A stretch of 64,000 nucleotides of DNA from an uncultured bacterium (GCA_943788505.1 CALSQR010000001.1:1315001-1379000), one strand, 5' to 3'. Shown: positions 41,704 to 51,492, counted from the stretch's first letter. The notes: generated by a model not told the origin, from the sequence alone. Numbers and translations are program-made.

Positions 41704-42888
41704 ATGCGTCTGACACTAGACGACATATTGATGCTTGACGATTGGACGGACGCTGACCTGCTTTCCGTCCGCTCTGCTATCAAGGCTGATCCTGAGTTGG
41801 GAAAAGCTCTTTTGAACTGGTTTGCCCTACTATCAGAAGCAGGTCAGCAATGGCTGAAGGACGTTCCAGCACGCGAAGGGTTGGTCTTACTGGCATGTCG
41901 TGACCTGATTTCTGCCTCTGAACTGAGTGAAGCCGAGGCTGCAATGATGGCCGATGCAGAAACTCGTCTCGAACAGGCAATACAACGTCATCCGGCAGTT
42001 AGTCGTGTCATGGATCGAATTCGTCTGGATGCATTAGCATTTGAAACGGCTTGGGCGCAAGCAGCCTCAGGGCAAACGACCTCCACCTCATCCACATCTG
42101 GTACTTATTCGATGGGGAAAGTGGCAGAAATGGAGCCAGATAGAGGGCCTTTGCGGCCGCGCGGACCTATGCGCCTCGTCAGAATCGCGATGGCAACAGC
42201 TGCCGTGATTGGTTCGTTTTTCGTAGGTCGCACATTGATGAACGATAGCGCTCAACCCAACTTACCTACGTTTGCAGCGGTAGATTCTTGGAAGAATGTC
42301 ACGCTGGAAGATGGTACACAGATTCGATTGGCGCCTGGAGCAGCTCTAGACTTGCTGACACCTCCTGGGGCATTTGATCGTCAAGTCCTGTTTACAGGAG
42401 AAGCATATTTCGATGTGACGAGCGGGGTTGATCCCTTTGTAATTACTTCGGAAGACGCTGTTACCACAGTATTAGGGACCTCTTTTGGTGTTCGCACGCA
42501 AGAAGGGACTGAGGTGACATTAGTCTCTGGGCGCGTTTCATTGGCTCCTGCTGGAAGTCCTTCTCAGGCCGTTATTCTGCTGCCAGGTCAACAGGGACGC
42601 ATTACTGAGCCGGGCATTCAGCCCTTGGTTAAGGACGTAGAATTAGTTCGAGAACTCAGTTGGACAGGTCTACTCATTTTCAGAGAGACCCCAATGTCGG
42701 ACGTTGTTAAGCAACTCGCCGACACGTTCGAGGCCGTCATAACGGTTTCTGACTCTTTAAAAGACGCTCCACTTACCGGAACGTTTGAAGCAGATCGCGG
42801 ATGCCGCTCCATTCTGGAGATTATGGCATCAGCCCTTGGAGCGGAGCTCATCGAGAACGAAGATGGCTCCTTTGAACTGAGCCGCTAA
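41704..42888 (+). CDS. FecR-family anti-sigma factor with DUF4974
   Basis: 394 residues. A long cytoplasmic N-terminal region (1-157) contains two acidic helical segments and a Ser/Thr-rich linker. One membrane segment (about 158-178, LVRIAMATAAVIGSFFVG) is followed by the periplasmic FecR domain (about 190-285: VTLEDGTQIRLAPGAALD, GEAYFDVTSG, VLGTSFGVRT) and a DUF4974/secretin-like domain (about 320-393: LLIFRETPMSDVVKQLADTF). It should hold the ECF sigma at the membrane and relay the signal from the STN domain of the receptor. The N-terminal cytoplasmic domain is longer than in canonical FecR. ATG at 41704. Confidence 0.9.
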   Translation: MRLTLDDILMLDDWTDADLLSVRSAIKADPELGKALLNWFALLSEAGQQWLKDVPAREGLVLLACRDLISASELSEAEAAMMADAETRLEQAIQRHPAVSRVMDRIRLDALAFETAWAQAASGQTTSTSSTSGTYSMGKVAEMEPDRGPLRPRGPMRLVRIAMATAAVIGSFFVGRTLMNDSAQPNLPTFAAVDSWKNVTLEDGTQIRLAPGAALDLLTPPGAFDRQVLFTGEAYFDVTSGVDPFVITSEDAVTTVLGTSFGVRTQEGTEVTLVSGRVSLAPAGSPSQAVILLPGQQGRITEPGIQPLVKDVELVRELSWTGLLIFRETPMSDVVKQLADTFEAVITVSDSLKDAPLTGTFEADRGCRSILEIMASALGAELIENEDGSFELSR

Positions 42889-43005
42889 GGATTTTCGCAC
42901 GTCCTAAAGCAGAATACACAATACTGGCACATTCCTATGGAACGTGCCAACGTGGCATGTCTATAATCGCTTCCGTCTCGATCTAGTAATCGCATCGGTT
43001 GCCGC

Positions 43006-45642
43006 GTGCACCTCAAGTCCTGCCTGCTACTTCTTTTTTTATCTCTGACTCTGCATGTGCAAGTCGGAGCGCAGACTGTGCGCCTACAATTCGAGGATGA
43101 ACCTCTCGAATCAGCACTTACTGCCTTCTCCGAAGAAACGGGAATCGACGTCGTCTATAGCCCATTGCTGACCAAAGGGCTAACCACTTCCTGCCGCTAC
43201 CGTGGGACGTCAGCAATGGATGCCTTGATCTGCATTATGTCAGGTCATCAGTTTCGTGCACAACCTATAGGGCGCCGGCAATTTGTTTTGATTCCGTTGG
43301 GTGAAGATGTTCTCCCAGAGGCCTCGGCTGATCGATCTGTGCTCAATGGATTCGTACTTGATGCAGAAACGGGTGAATCATTAATCGGGGCGCATGTCAT
43401 CCTTCCAGGACTTGGAGTCGGAACGATTACAAATGAAGCGGGATTTTTCGCCTTGCCGGGGGCCCCGCGGCGAGCCATAAATGCAGCCATTACCTATCTC
43501 GGCTATACCCGCCTAGATACTACAGTTGTCGCACGAGAAGAACCCGGCCAATTCTTCCTACATCCGGCCACGTACACTGTCGATGGCGTCATTATTGAGG
43601 AATCTTCCGATCGGCGTGCCGATGTTACCATAACCCCAGGGCTTCTCGCCATCAGTAGTCGCGAATTACAGCGCCTACCAGGGACATTGGGTAACAGTGA
43701 TGTATTAGAGTCCTTGCGTTGGATGCCAGGCATCCAACGAACCGGCGAAGCAACTGGAGGGCTTCTTATTCGTGGTAGCGGACCGGACCAGAACTTGTAT
43801 TTGATTGACGGCGCGCCCGTCTATCACCCCTGGCATGCGTTCAGCCTTATTTCGACTTTTCAGACCGATACATTTAAAGACATTGCTCTCTATCGGGGGG
43901 CTTTCCCCGCAGAGTTCGGGGGCCGTCTTTCTGCCGTCTTGGATGCAGAATTACGCGATGGATCACTTTCTCAGCCCAGCGCGACAGTGGGTATTTCGGG
44001 ATTGAACGTGAGCTTCATTATGGAAAGCCCCATCAGCAACAAGAGCTCATTTATGCTTTCGGGGCGGCGCTCCTATATCGATCGCATCATCGGTAGAAAA
44101 CACGCCGTTGAAGATGATTTCGGCCGACAAGACACGCTACGAACGGGATACTATTTCTACGACTGGAGTGCAAAATTCACCTTCCGCCCTGACGCTCGCA
44201 CGTCCGTGTCCGTGTCCTATTACACGGGAAAGGATGCCCTAGATCTTCGGCTTCCTTTTGACCTTTCGCTTGATTTTTCTTCTTGGTTACGTCCAGCTGA
44301 CCTGTTTTTTGAAGTAGATCAGCAATGGGGTAACAGAATCCTAAGTATTCGCTATCAACGTTTGATCTCAAGCCGACTATTCTTGACTGGGACGCTTTTC
44401 AGTTCCGAATACAATGCCTACGAAAATACGTACGTCCGACCAAGTCAGAGTTCGGCTGTAGAGAGCGCTTATGACGTAGACCTACAGGACGTGGGCGCTC
44501 GAGTGGTCTTAGACTGGTACCCATCGCCCTCTCACCAAGTCCGTACCGGAATAGAGGCTGTGCATCATCGTTTTGGATCGGACCTCGATGCAATCATCAC
44601 CTACTCCCCAACGCTTAACGAACCTCTTAAACAGAGGAGTCGGTCTGAAGCAACAGAGATTTCCGCGTTCATACAGGATATTTGGACGCCGCGTTCAGCA
44701 CTGCGGGTTCTTCCTGGAATTCGCGTTTCTTGGTTTGACAACGGGCGCTATTTGAGGCTCACACCTCGACTTTCAGCTCAATGGGTCATTGACCCAGCAT
44801 GGTTGATAGTGCGCGCAGCGGCAAGTTCACATGTTCAGTTTATGCAGCGCATTCGGGACCGAAATTCCTACCTGTATGACTTGGTGTCTAGTCGTTGGAT
44901 CCCTTCAAGCCCTACGACCGGTCCAGCCCGTTCGGGTCAGCTTTCCATCGGTGTTGAAAGTCACATCATCCCTAAGTCGGTCTTCCGTTTAGATGCATTT
45001 GCCCGAGAAGGACGCGGTACACTTTTGCCAGAAGACGAATTCCAAAGTAAGAGCGGACTTCTGGGACCAGGCATTGAAGTCGCTACACTGTTGGGGCAAT
45101 ACGATCGTGGAGAAGAGCGATCCTATGGCTTGGAAACTGGGCTGCAGTCTTCGTTAGGTCAATGGGCCTTTCTCTTTTCCCTGACTCGAATGAGATCGGA
45201 AAACCGTATTGTTGCTGATCAACCTGCTTCCTTCAGACCGGCACGATTTGACATTCCATGGGGATCCGGACTCGTTGTTTCTAGAATATCGAAGCAATGG
45301 CATGTGGGATTTTCTATCGATTGGCGCAGTGGATATCCTGTCTCCGTTCCCGATTCCAGGTATAGCCTTACGGACCCAATCACAAGCGAGACGACGTGGT
45401 TTTACCATCGTCCTACCCTGAACAACGGCCGTCTGCCTCCCTACTTTCGCCTCGACATTCGAGCCAACCGACGTTTCCGGATGGCTAATGCCGATTGGTC
45501 TGGCGGTGTTAGTGTCTACAACCTGTTGAATCGGCGCAATGTGACCAGTCAGGTATGGGATCCTGGCCTCGATTCGGCACGCCCGAAAAACCGCGTAGGC
45601 CTTCCGATTCTGCCCATGCTCGAACTTATAATGACGCTATAA
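43006..45642 (+). CDS. TonB-dependent receptor with STN signalling domain
   Basis: 878 residues. Signal peptide 1-22; STN domain (25-97, LQFEDEPLESALTAFSEETGIDVVYS), which contacts FecR in the periplasm; carboxypeptidase-regulatory-like domain (112-195); plug (about 205-320: LGNSDVLESLRWMPGIQ, GGLLIRGSGPDQNLYLIDGAPVY, PAEFGGRLSAVLDAELRDG); and an outer-membrane barrel ending in PILPMLELIMTL. Unlike the receptor at 15.7 kb it carries STN, so it should both transport and signal. GTG start at 43006, the only start that precedes the leader. Ligand unknown. The DUF4249 gene follows after 13 nt. Confidence 0.9.
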   Translation: MHLKSCLLLLFLSLTLHVQVGAQTVRLQFEDEPLESALTAFSEETGIDVVYSPLLTKGLTTSCRYRGTSAMDALICIMSGHQFRAQPIGRRQFVLIPLGEDVLPEASADRSVLNGFVLDAETGESLIGAHVILPGLGVGTITNEAGFFALPGAPRRAINAAITYLGYTRLDTTVVAREEPGQFFLHPATYTVDGVIIEESSDRRADVTITPGLLAISSRELQRLPGTLGNSDVLESLRWMPGIQRTGEATGGLLIRGSGPDQNLYLIDGAPVYHPWHAFSLISTFQTDTFKDIALYRGAFPAEFGGRLSAVLDAELRDGSLSQPSATVGISGLNVSFIMESPISNKSSFMLSGRRSYIDRIIGRKHAVEDDFGRQDTLRTGYYFYDWSAKFTFRPDARTSVSVSYYTGKDALDLRLPFDLSLDFSSWLRPADLFFEVDQQWGNRILSIRYQRLISSRLFLTGTLFSSEYNAYENTYVRPSQSSAVESAYDVDLQDVGARVVLDWYPSPSHQVRTGIEAVHHRFGSDLDAIITYSPTLNEPLKQRSRSEATEISAFIQDIWTPRSALRVLPGIRVSWFDNGRYLRLTPRLSAQWVIDPAWLIVRAAASSHVQFMQRIRDRNSYLYDLVSSRWIPSSPTTGPARSGQLSIGVESHIIPKSVFRLDAFAREGRGTLLPEDEFQSKSGLLGPGIEVATLLGQYDRGEERSYGLETGLQSSLGQWAFLFSLTRMRSENRIVADQPASFRPARFDIPWGSGLVVSRISKQWHVGFSIDWRSGYPVSVPDSRYSLTDPITSETTWFYHRPTLNNGRLPPYFRLDIRANRRFRMANADWSGGVSVYNLLNRRNVTSQVWDPGLDSARPKNRVGLPILPMLELIMTL

Positions 45643-45655
45643 TACCTCTAAATTC

Positions 45656-46594
45656 TTGTTTCGAATTGCCCGAACATATCACCTCCAAATCGCTTCGCCG
45701 GTTACGACTCTCCTAGTCATAACCCTCGTGCTTGTGTCCAGTGTGATAGCTGTTGGATGTGATTCGGTTGTGCCAGAAGGGACAGAGCAATTAGTCGTCG
45801 AGGGATGGATCGATGCTGGTAAACCGTTGCCTCCCATCAGGATTGCCTTGAGTCGTACTGCGGACATACCCCTTTCCGAGCCTGATCAGATACCGCCAGA
45901 ACTGGAGGTCCTCATGACGATCGGTGACGTTCAAGTTCCATACGCTCGAAATCCCGAGTCCGTATTCGAATACCTTCCAATAGCTGCAAACTCTATGATT
46001 GCGGAAGAGGGAAATTCGTTCGGCCTCAGCATCAACGGACCTCAAACCTCAGTATCGGCTTTTGGTCAAATACCACGTCGTATTTTTTTGGATGAGGTCT
46101 TTCTTCATATTCCTGATAGCCCCATATCAGCTGTCCTGCTAGACTCGCTAGACATCGGCTTGGATTCCTTGAATCTCGCCGTGAATGCATCGACTGGCTA
46201 TATCTATCCTGTGGAGGTTGATGTATCCTGGACAGGTGTTGAAAGCGACGATTGGGTTGAAATAAGGCTAGATCCTGTTACCACATTCTCCTCGTCGTTG
46301 ATCGATTTTTTCCTGCTTCCTACGCAAGTTTTCCCTGAGAATCGGGCGACTGTATCTGAACTCGGTGGTCGTCTTTGGTCGGGAATTTATGCCGTCCCTG
46401 TACCTTCTTCTGACTCGCCTATGCCGAATCACACCTTGAGGGTCACGATATTGCGAGGAGACCAGCGATTTGCCAACTATGCCACTAGCCGTACCTCTCC
46501 CGAGAGGCGTGAGCCTGAGTCCAACGTGAATGGTGGACTTGGTTTTGTTGGTGGTGTTTCCATTGATTCCATCCGGGTACCTGTCCGAAACTAA
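45656..46594 (+). CDS. DUF4249 lipoprotein
   Basis: 312 residues. A hydrophobic leader ends in a lipobox-like IAVGC (Cys35). The body fits DUF4249: EQLVVEGWIDAGKPLPPIRIALSRTADIP..., beta-rich, with SVSAFGQIPRRIFLDEV and SWTGVESDDWVEIRLDP. In Bacteroidota this family commonly follows a TonB receptor gene and is thought to be a surface-exposed accessory, comparable in place to SusD but unrelated. The start is TTG at 45656, 13 nt after the receptor stop; no better start exists upstream of the leader. Adjacent recX begins two bases later. Confidence 0.82.
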   Translation: MFRIARTYHLQIASPVTTLLVITLVLVSSVIAVGCDSVVPEGTEQLVVEGWIDAGKPLPPIRIALSRTADIPLSEPDQIPPELEVLMTIGDVQVPYARNPESVFEYLPIAANSMIAEEGNSFGLSINGPQTSVSAFGQIPRRIFLDEVFLHIPDSPISAVLLDSLDIGLDSLNLAVNASTGYIYPVEVDVSWTGVESDDWVEIRLDPVTTFSSSLIDFFLLPTQVFPENRATVSELGGRLWSGIYAVPVPSSDSPMPNHTLRVTILRGDQRFANYATSRTSPERREPESNVNGGLGFVGGVSIDSIRVPVRN

Positions 46595-46596
46595 GT

Positions 46597-47259
46597 ATGC
46601 GCCCCATCAAAGCGATTGAACTTCCTGCCATTCCTGAATCGGGAGGCATGATTACGGAAATAAGTGTCCAAGTAAAGGACGCTAACAGGTGTTCTGTATA
46701 CCTAGATGGGGCTTTTGCGTTCGGCTTGCACATGAATGTGGTGGCTGATGCAGGCCTAAAAAAGGGCATTGAATTGTCCTATGAAGACTGCCAGAAGCAT
46801 CTAGAGGATGACCTTTACTATAAGGCCTTTAAACGATGCCTCGACTACATATCGTATCGACCACGCTCACGATTCGAAATCAAACGTCGTTTAAAAGATC
46901 TAGGTGTTCCAGAACCAATCGCTAAACGGATCGAGGAACGACTGGACAGTCTAGGCTACCTGAATGACGAATCGTTTGCCGAACTTTGGGCTTCATCCCG
47001 GTTCAGGTCAAAAGGGTATGGCCCTGCCCGGCTGCTGGCTGAATTGAGGACCAAGGGAATCGATGCGGACGTTGCACGTCAAGCCGTAGAGGCTGTTTGC
47101 CCTCCTGACAAGATGGAAGAGCAATTGGCGGCATTAGTAGTCAAAGCACAGCATCGCTATCGAACAGAAAATGATAGCGCCAAGAAAAAGCAAAAAATCA
47201 TTGCCTTCCTGGCTCGACGTGGTTTCTCCATCAGCGACATCCTAGCTGCCCTCAACTAA
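46597..47259 (+). CDS. recX: Regulatory protein RecX
   Basis: 220 residues. C-terminal about 150 residues match RecX: AFKRCLDYISYRPRSRFEIKRRL, IEERLDSLGYLNDESFAELWASSRF, KGYGPARLLAELRTKGID, then KKKQKIIAFLARRGFSISDILAAL. RecX caps and modulates RecA filaments. An N-terminal beta-like domain (MITEISVQVKDANRCSVYLDGAFAFGL) is common in Bacteroidota RecX. Starts 2 nt after the DUF4249 stop, so probably read-through from the signalling locus. recA is not in the window. Confidence 0.92.
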   Translation: MRPIKAIELPAIPESGGMITEISVQVKDANRCSVYLDGAFAFGLHMNVVADAGLKKGIELSYEDCQKHLEDDLYYKAFKRCLDYISYRPRSRFEIKRRLKDLGVPEPIAKRIEERLDSLGYLNDESFAELWASSRFRSKGYGPARLLAELRTKGIDADVARQAVEAVCPPDKMEEQLAALVVKAQHRYRTENDSAKKKQKIIAFLARRGFSISDILAALN

Positions 47260-47438
47260 GCATTCTGGACAAGGCAAATATTTTATTTTGAGCTGACCGT
47301 AGGGACATCTTGCTGCATATCGCGGTCGTCAGACCTTGTCCAATCCATCAATTTGGCGGAAATTGGGATCAATTGAACACAAATCACTATAGTACCCTGA
47401 ATCTCCGGTAGCTCCGGATTACCTCATCTTCGACCTGC

Positions 47439-50096
47439 ATGGCCAAGGAACGTCATTCATTGCCATCTCCTTTCCGTTTCAGCGGAATGGACCTTGCAGT
47501 CCTCCTTCTTGGACTTGCAGGCCTAATCGCTTGGGGCTCACTGTTGGGAAATCAGCACCCGGACAGCACGGCTGAATACGAGATATCAGAAGAAGAGGCC
47601 TACAATCAGGCCAATCTGTTCCTGGCAGGTCAAGGCTACAATATGGACGGTCTGTCCCATACCGTTGACTTGCGACGGAAAGTAGACCTTCTCACCAGCC
47701 TACAAGAAACTCTCGGCCGTCCCACCACGGTAGAGTTTTTAGCATCATCTCAACGCAATGTGGTCAGTGCCTACTACTGGCAGGTGGCCTACCATCCCTC
47801 CAGACAAGAAAGTGGCGGTAGTTTAAATAATTCAGAAGAGCCGGTCTTTGAAGTACAGCTTGCTCAGGATGGGAAGGTTCTCGCCCTTCGAAACAACACG
47901 CTAAAGATGGGTGCAGCAGCGCAACAATATGGCTCAGCATCTGAACGAGTAAACCGAACGGCTCTCTCATTTATTCTACGAGCAGACTCATCCTCAGACA
48001 GCGAGGCCCGTACGGCATTGTCGGCCATTTCCGACTCGATGTTTCACTCCAATGTCCGGTTTTCTCTAGATGCAGGATGGACTGTTGGACCAGAGGAAAA
48101 ACTAAATCAACTGCTCAATGGAGGGAGCGTTACCCTGGATTCAACATCCATTTTAACGCTGTTTGATCATCTTTTGTCCAGAACTGCCTATGCAAATACG
48201 GACCTGAAGCTCGACTCCTTAAGTGTTGCTACCAGTCTTAGGAATCCGAGCGCACGGATCAAGATGATAACGGAACCGCCTATTGCAGGTCACGTGGTTG
48301 TGTTGGAAGCGGGGCTGTCCCCGACCGGCACTCTTGCTCGTCTCAATGTCAGCTACAAACCCACCCAGGAAAAAACATCAAGCCTCGCATCTGTTCTTTC
48401 AGGTGTAAATATTGGTTTGATGGGTTTGTTGGGATTCGTTTTTATGGTCGTTTTCTTCAGACGACTTATTGCCAGATTGCTAGATATGAAGAGCGCATTG
48501 GTCGATGCCATGTTACTCGGAATCATGGCTGGTTTATTGGTTTCGCTAAGCACTAACGCATTAAGTGACTTGGTTTCCGGCCTGCCTGTCTGGGGTGACG
48601 TCTTGGTTCGATTGATTCTTTTCTCCGTTGTCGCGGGTGCCGTTTCAATTTTTGCGTTCATGGTGGCAGGCGTTACTGACTCTGTTGTTAGGGAAGCCTA
48701 CGAGGGGAAATTGGGGACGCTTCTTCTTCTCCGACACGGTGATTTCCAGAACAAACCCATGGGGTCCAGTCTGGTGAGAGGCATGTCTCTTGGTGGCATC
48801 CTTTTGGGCATTGCCGTAGTTGCGCTTCGCTTTTCCGATACACTCTACTTGACTCTCGAAGAAGGTTTTTTGATTGACGGTTCTTTCCGTCCTGTTCTCT
48901 CGAGCGTGTTCGCTGGTTTTGAGAAATCCTACTTTCTCACGCTTCTGTGGATAGTCGGAATCGGCTCTCTTGCTCACAAAATGAAGAATGGCTCCGTACT
49001 TCCGATCCTGTTGCTGACCGTAACAGGCGCCTTCGTGGGTGCGGGCCCAGCTCCTACTGAACCAGGACTAGCTGCCCTCATTTTAGGAGCTGCATCAGCA
49101 TTCGTATTGGCTTGGGCTTTCATGCGGTTTGATATCATTACGGTGATGGCTGCCATCTTTTCTTCCGAAGTCCTTTGGTACATATCCGAAGGGTTCCTTG
49201 TTGATGGTTCCGGGGCTTGGATCGACCTTCTTCTTGGCGGACTTTTTCTGGGCTCCATCCTTTTACTAGGTTTTAGTGGCGTTTCGAGTAAACGCACCGG
49301 CCAGCAGGTGAACAACTACGTTCCAGAATATGTGTCTGAAATGGCCGGGCAGGAGCGTGTCAAAAGAGAGTTAGAGATTGCCCATCAGGTTCAATCGTTC
49401 TTCCTTCCACGGAGGATGCCTGACATCCAAGGATTGGATATTGCTGGAATGTGTCTCTCGGCCAACGAGGTTGGCGGGGATTATTATGATTTTATTGAGC
49501 TTGACGATGGGCGATTGGCATTTGTACTCGGTGACGTGAGCGGTAAGGGCATTCAGGCTGCTTTTTTCATGACGCTAGTCAAGGGAATTGTCCAAACACT
49601 CGCTCGGCAGCAACTTTCTCCGGCAGAAATCATGCGCCGACTTAACCATCTGTTTTGCCAAAATGTACCCGCGGGAACGTTCATCTCCGTTGTGTACGGC
49701 GAGATCGATCCAAAAGCACGCTCTTTCACGTTTGCACGAGCTGGACATAACCCCGTTATCTGGTTTGATGCTGACCAAAAGACATCTACAGCACTTCGGC
49801 CAAAGGGTATGGCTATTGGATTTACGGATGGTCCTGCATTCGATGACTCGATTGAAGAGTCAACTATTTCTCTGGCTGAAGGAGATACTCTGGTATTCTA
49901 TACCGATGGGTTCTCAGAGGCCATGAATCGAGCCCGCGATCTCTACGGGGATGACAGACTAGTTGATAAAGTGACCCAGATTGGCGGCCGGTCTTCTTCG
50001 GCCATTCTCCGAATGATGACAGAAGATGTTCACCATTTCATCGAAGGAATGGGGCGTGCGGATGACATGACTATGGCAGTCATTAAACTGATTTAA
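47439..50096 (+). CDS. Membrane-bound PP2C-type (SpoIIE/RsbU-like) serine phosphatase
   Basis: 885 residues. A first membrane segment (about 17-36), an extracytoplasmic domain of about 280 residues (40-315), then a block of eight to ten membrane segments (about 320-615) and a cytoplasmic PP2C/SpoIIE phosphatase domain (about 640-885). Phosphatase motifs with metal-binding aspartates: ANEVGGDYYDF (675-685), LGDVSGKGIQAA (697-707), AGHNPVIWF, YTDGFSEAMN (821-830) and GRADDMTMAVI. The linker helix (KRELEIAHQVQSFFLPRRMP) is the typical SpoIIE-phosphatase lead-in. Likely a sensor that dephosphorylates an anti-sigma antagonist (STAS) protein; none is adjacent. Two bases before punA. Confidence 0.9.
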   Translation: MAKERHSLPSPFRFSGMDLAVLLLGLAGLIAWGSLLGNQHPDSTAEYEISEEEAYNQANLFLAGQGYNMDGLSHTVDLRRKVDLLTSLQETLGRPTTVEFLASSQRNVVSAYYWQVAYHPSRQESGGSLNNSEEPVFEVQLAQDGKVLALRNNTLKMGAAAQQYGSASERVNRTALSFILRADSSSDSEARTALSAISDSMFHSNVRFSLDAGWTVGPEEKLNQLLNGGSVTLDSTSILTLFDHLLSRTAYANTDLKLDSLSVATSLRNPSARIKMITEPPIAGHVVVLEAGLSPTGTLARLNVSYKPTQEKTSSLASVLSGVNIGLMGLLGFVFMVVFFRRLIARLLDMKSALVDAMLLGIMAGLLVSLSTNALSDLVSGLPVWGDVLVRLILFSVVAGAVSIFAFMVAGVTDSVVREAYEGKLGTLLLLRHGDFQNKPMGSSLVRGMSLGGILLGIAVVALRFSDTLYLTLEEGFLIDGSFRPVLSSVFAGFEKSYFLTLLWIVGIGSLAHKMKNGSVLPILLLTVTGAFVGAGPAPTEPGLAALILGAASAFVLAWAFMRFDIITVMAAIFSSEVLWYISEGFLVDGSGAWIDLLLGGLFLGSILLLGFSGVSSKRTGQQVNNYVPEYVSEMAGQERVKRELEIAHQVQSFFLPRRMPDIQGLDIAGMCLSANEVGGDYYDFIELDDGRLAFVLGDVSGKGIQAAFFMTLVKGIVQTLARQQLSPAEIMRRLNHLFCQNVPAGTFISVVYGEIDPKARSFTFARAGHNPVIWFDADQKTSTALRPKGMAIGFTDGPAFDDSIEESTISLAEGDTLVFYTDGFSEAMNRARDLYGDDRLVDKVTQIGGRSSSAILRMMTEDVHHFIEGMGRADDMTMAVIKLI

Positions 50097-50098
50097 TC

Positions 50099-50902
50099 AT
50101 GGTTGATGACGACATCCGAGGATCGCTGGAAGCCATTCTCCCTCAACTGGACGAGCGTCCATTATTTGGACTCATCTTGGGCTCCGGCCTATCAGATTTG
50201 GCAGAGGTGGTTGAAAATGCGCTGGTGGTCGAAACATCAGATCTTCCCGGTTACCCACATGGTACGGTGCAAGGCCATCAGGGGCGGCTGGTGTTCGGAC
50301 GGCTTGAAGGCGTTCCCATCGTGTTCGTGCAAGGAAGGCTACACATGTACGAAGGGCATTCCCTTTCGTCGGCCACCTTTCCCATCCGATTACTTGCGGC
50401 TTTGGGCGTATCTCGAATGATTGTCACTAATGCAGCAGGTGGGATTCGTGCATCCTTCGCGCCGGGTACTCTTATGTGGATCACGGACCATATCAACATG
50501 GCCTTCAGAGGGCCACATACAAACCGAACGCCTGATCGTCGCTCGCACCCCTACGACCTGAATTGGACAAAACGGGCTAAATCCATTGCGGATGAATTGG
50601 GGATTCAAACAGAAGAAGGGACGTATATCTGGACCCTTGGGCCCAGTTACGAAACCCGCGCTGAAATTCGGATGTTTGCCGGGTTGGGTGCTGATGCGGT
50701 AGGAATGAGTACCGTGCCGGAAGTACTAGAAGCATCGCAGCGAGGCATAAAGGTCTTGGGCCTCTCGACTATTACGAATCATGCAGCAGGTCTGGGGCAT
50801 GAATCCCTAAACCACGAAGAGGTCCTGGAGGTTGGTAGACAAGTCAAAACCAAGTTGCAGCAACTGATTCGCGCACTCGTGCGCGATACCGAATCACACT
50901 AA
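50099..50902 (+). CDS. punA: Purine-nucleoside phosphorylase (family I)
   Basis: 267 residues. Trimeric-type PNP that phosphorolyses inosine/guanosine to base and ribose-1-phosphate in purine salvage. Motifs: LILGSGLSDLAEVVENAL, DLPGYPHGTVQGHQGRLVFG, GRLHMYEGHSLSSATFPIRLLAALGV, VTNAAGGIR, ETRAEIRMFAGLGADAVGMSTVPEVLEA, and ITNHAAGLGHESLNHEEVLE. The Asn of TNHAAG predicts preference for 6-oxopurines. Follows the phosphatase gene by 2 nt. Confidence 0.95.
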   Translation: MVDDDIRGSLEAILPQLDERPLFGLILGSGLSDLAEVVENALVVETSDLPGYPHGTVQGHQGRLVFGRLEGVPIVFVQGRLHMYEGHSLSSATFPIRLLAALGVSRMIVTNAAGGIRASFAPGTLMWITDHINMAFRGPHTNRTPDRRSHPYDLNWTKRAKSIADELGIQTEEGTYIWTLGPSYETRAEIRMFAGLGADAVGMSTVPEVLEASQRGIKVLGLSTITNHAAGLGHESLNHEEVLEVGRQVKTKLQQLIRALVRDTESH

Positions 50903-51046
50903 TTCGGACTGTGATTCCTCTCGTCTTTGCGTTTTTCCGGACTTCTTGTGCATATTCAGCTTAGATGCAGTCCTCAGCGCATCAAACCCAAGCAACCATG
51001 CCATCATCGACGGGAATCCTCGCAAGGGGACCGCGTGGAGTTCACG

Positions 51047-51457
51047 ATGAATGAAGACGAGAAAGAGCCGTACTACGACGATTATCAGGATGAAAACGAT
51101 GACGGGTATCAGGATGATCGCCCGCAGCGTACTGAGCGTTATAGAGATGAGATATTTTCGAAGAGGGTTCCAGCCGGTAAGCGAACGTATTTCTTCGACG
51201 TCAAATCGACCCGCTCAGGTAGTGATTTTTTTCTGACCATTACGGAAAGCAAGAAAGTGGGCGAAAACCGTTACGAAAAGCACAAGGTGTTCCTGTACAA
51301 GGAGGATTTCGGCAAGTTTGTTTCGGCGATGCACGAAGCGGTTCGATTTATCCAGGACGAGTGCCTACCAGACTATGAGTTTCGCGGTCTTCCCGATGTT
51401 TCCAAAATGGATGGGGAACAGGACGATGCCTATAGAGGTGAAGAGGACTCGTACTGA
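51047..51457 (+). CDS. DUF3276 / PUR-alpha-like nucleic-acid-binding protein
   Basis: About 136 residues from the ATG at 51047; a GTG four codons upstream (51035) is an alternative start, and earlier in-frame codons lack homology. Acidic N-terminal tail (YYDDYQDENDDGYQDDRPQR) precedes one PUR repeat: IFSKRVPAGKRTYFFDVKSTRSGSDFFLTITESKK, KHKVFLYKEDFGKFVSAMHEAVRFI. DUF3276 proteins are short PUR-domain ssDNA/RNA-binding proteins widespread in Bacteroidota, with an unknown cellular target. Ends in another acidic tail. Lies between punA and hisC; the 144-nt gap to punA holds no obvious promoter. Confidence 0.85.
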   Translation: MNEDEKEPYYDDYQDENDDGYQDDRPQRTERYRDEIFSKRVPAGKRTYFFDVKSTRSGSDFFLTITESKKVGENRYEKHKVFLYKEDFGKFVSAMHEAVRFIQDECLPDYEFRGLPDVSKMDGEQDDAYRGEEDSY

Positions 51458-51492
51458 GTACCCTTCCCCCTATGCGCTTCCCGCCCATCTGA

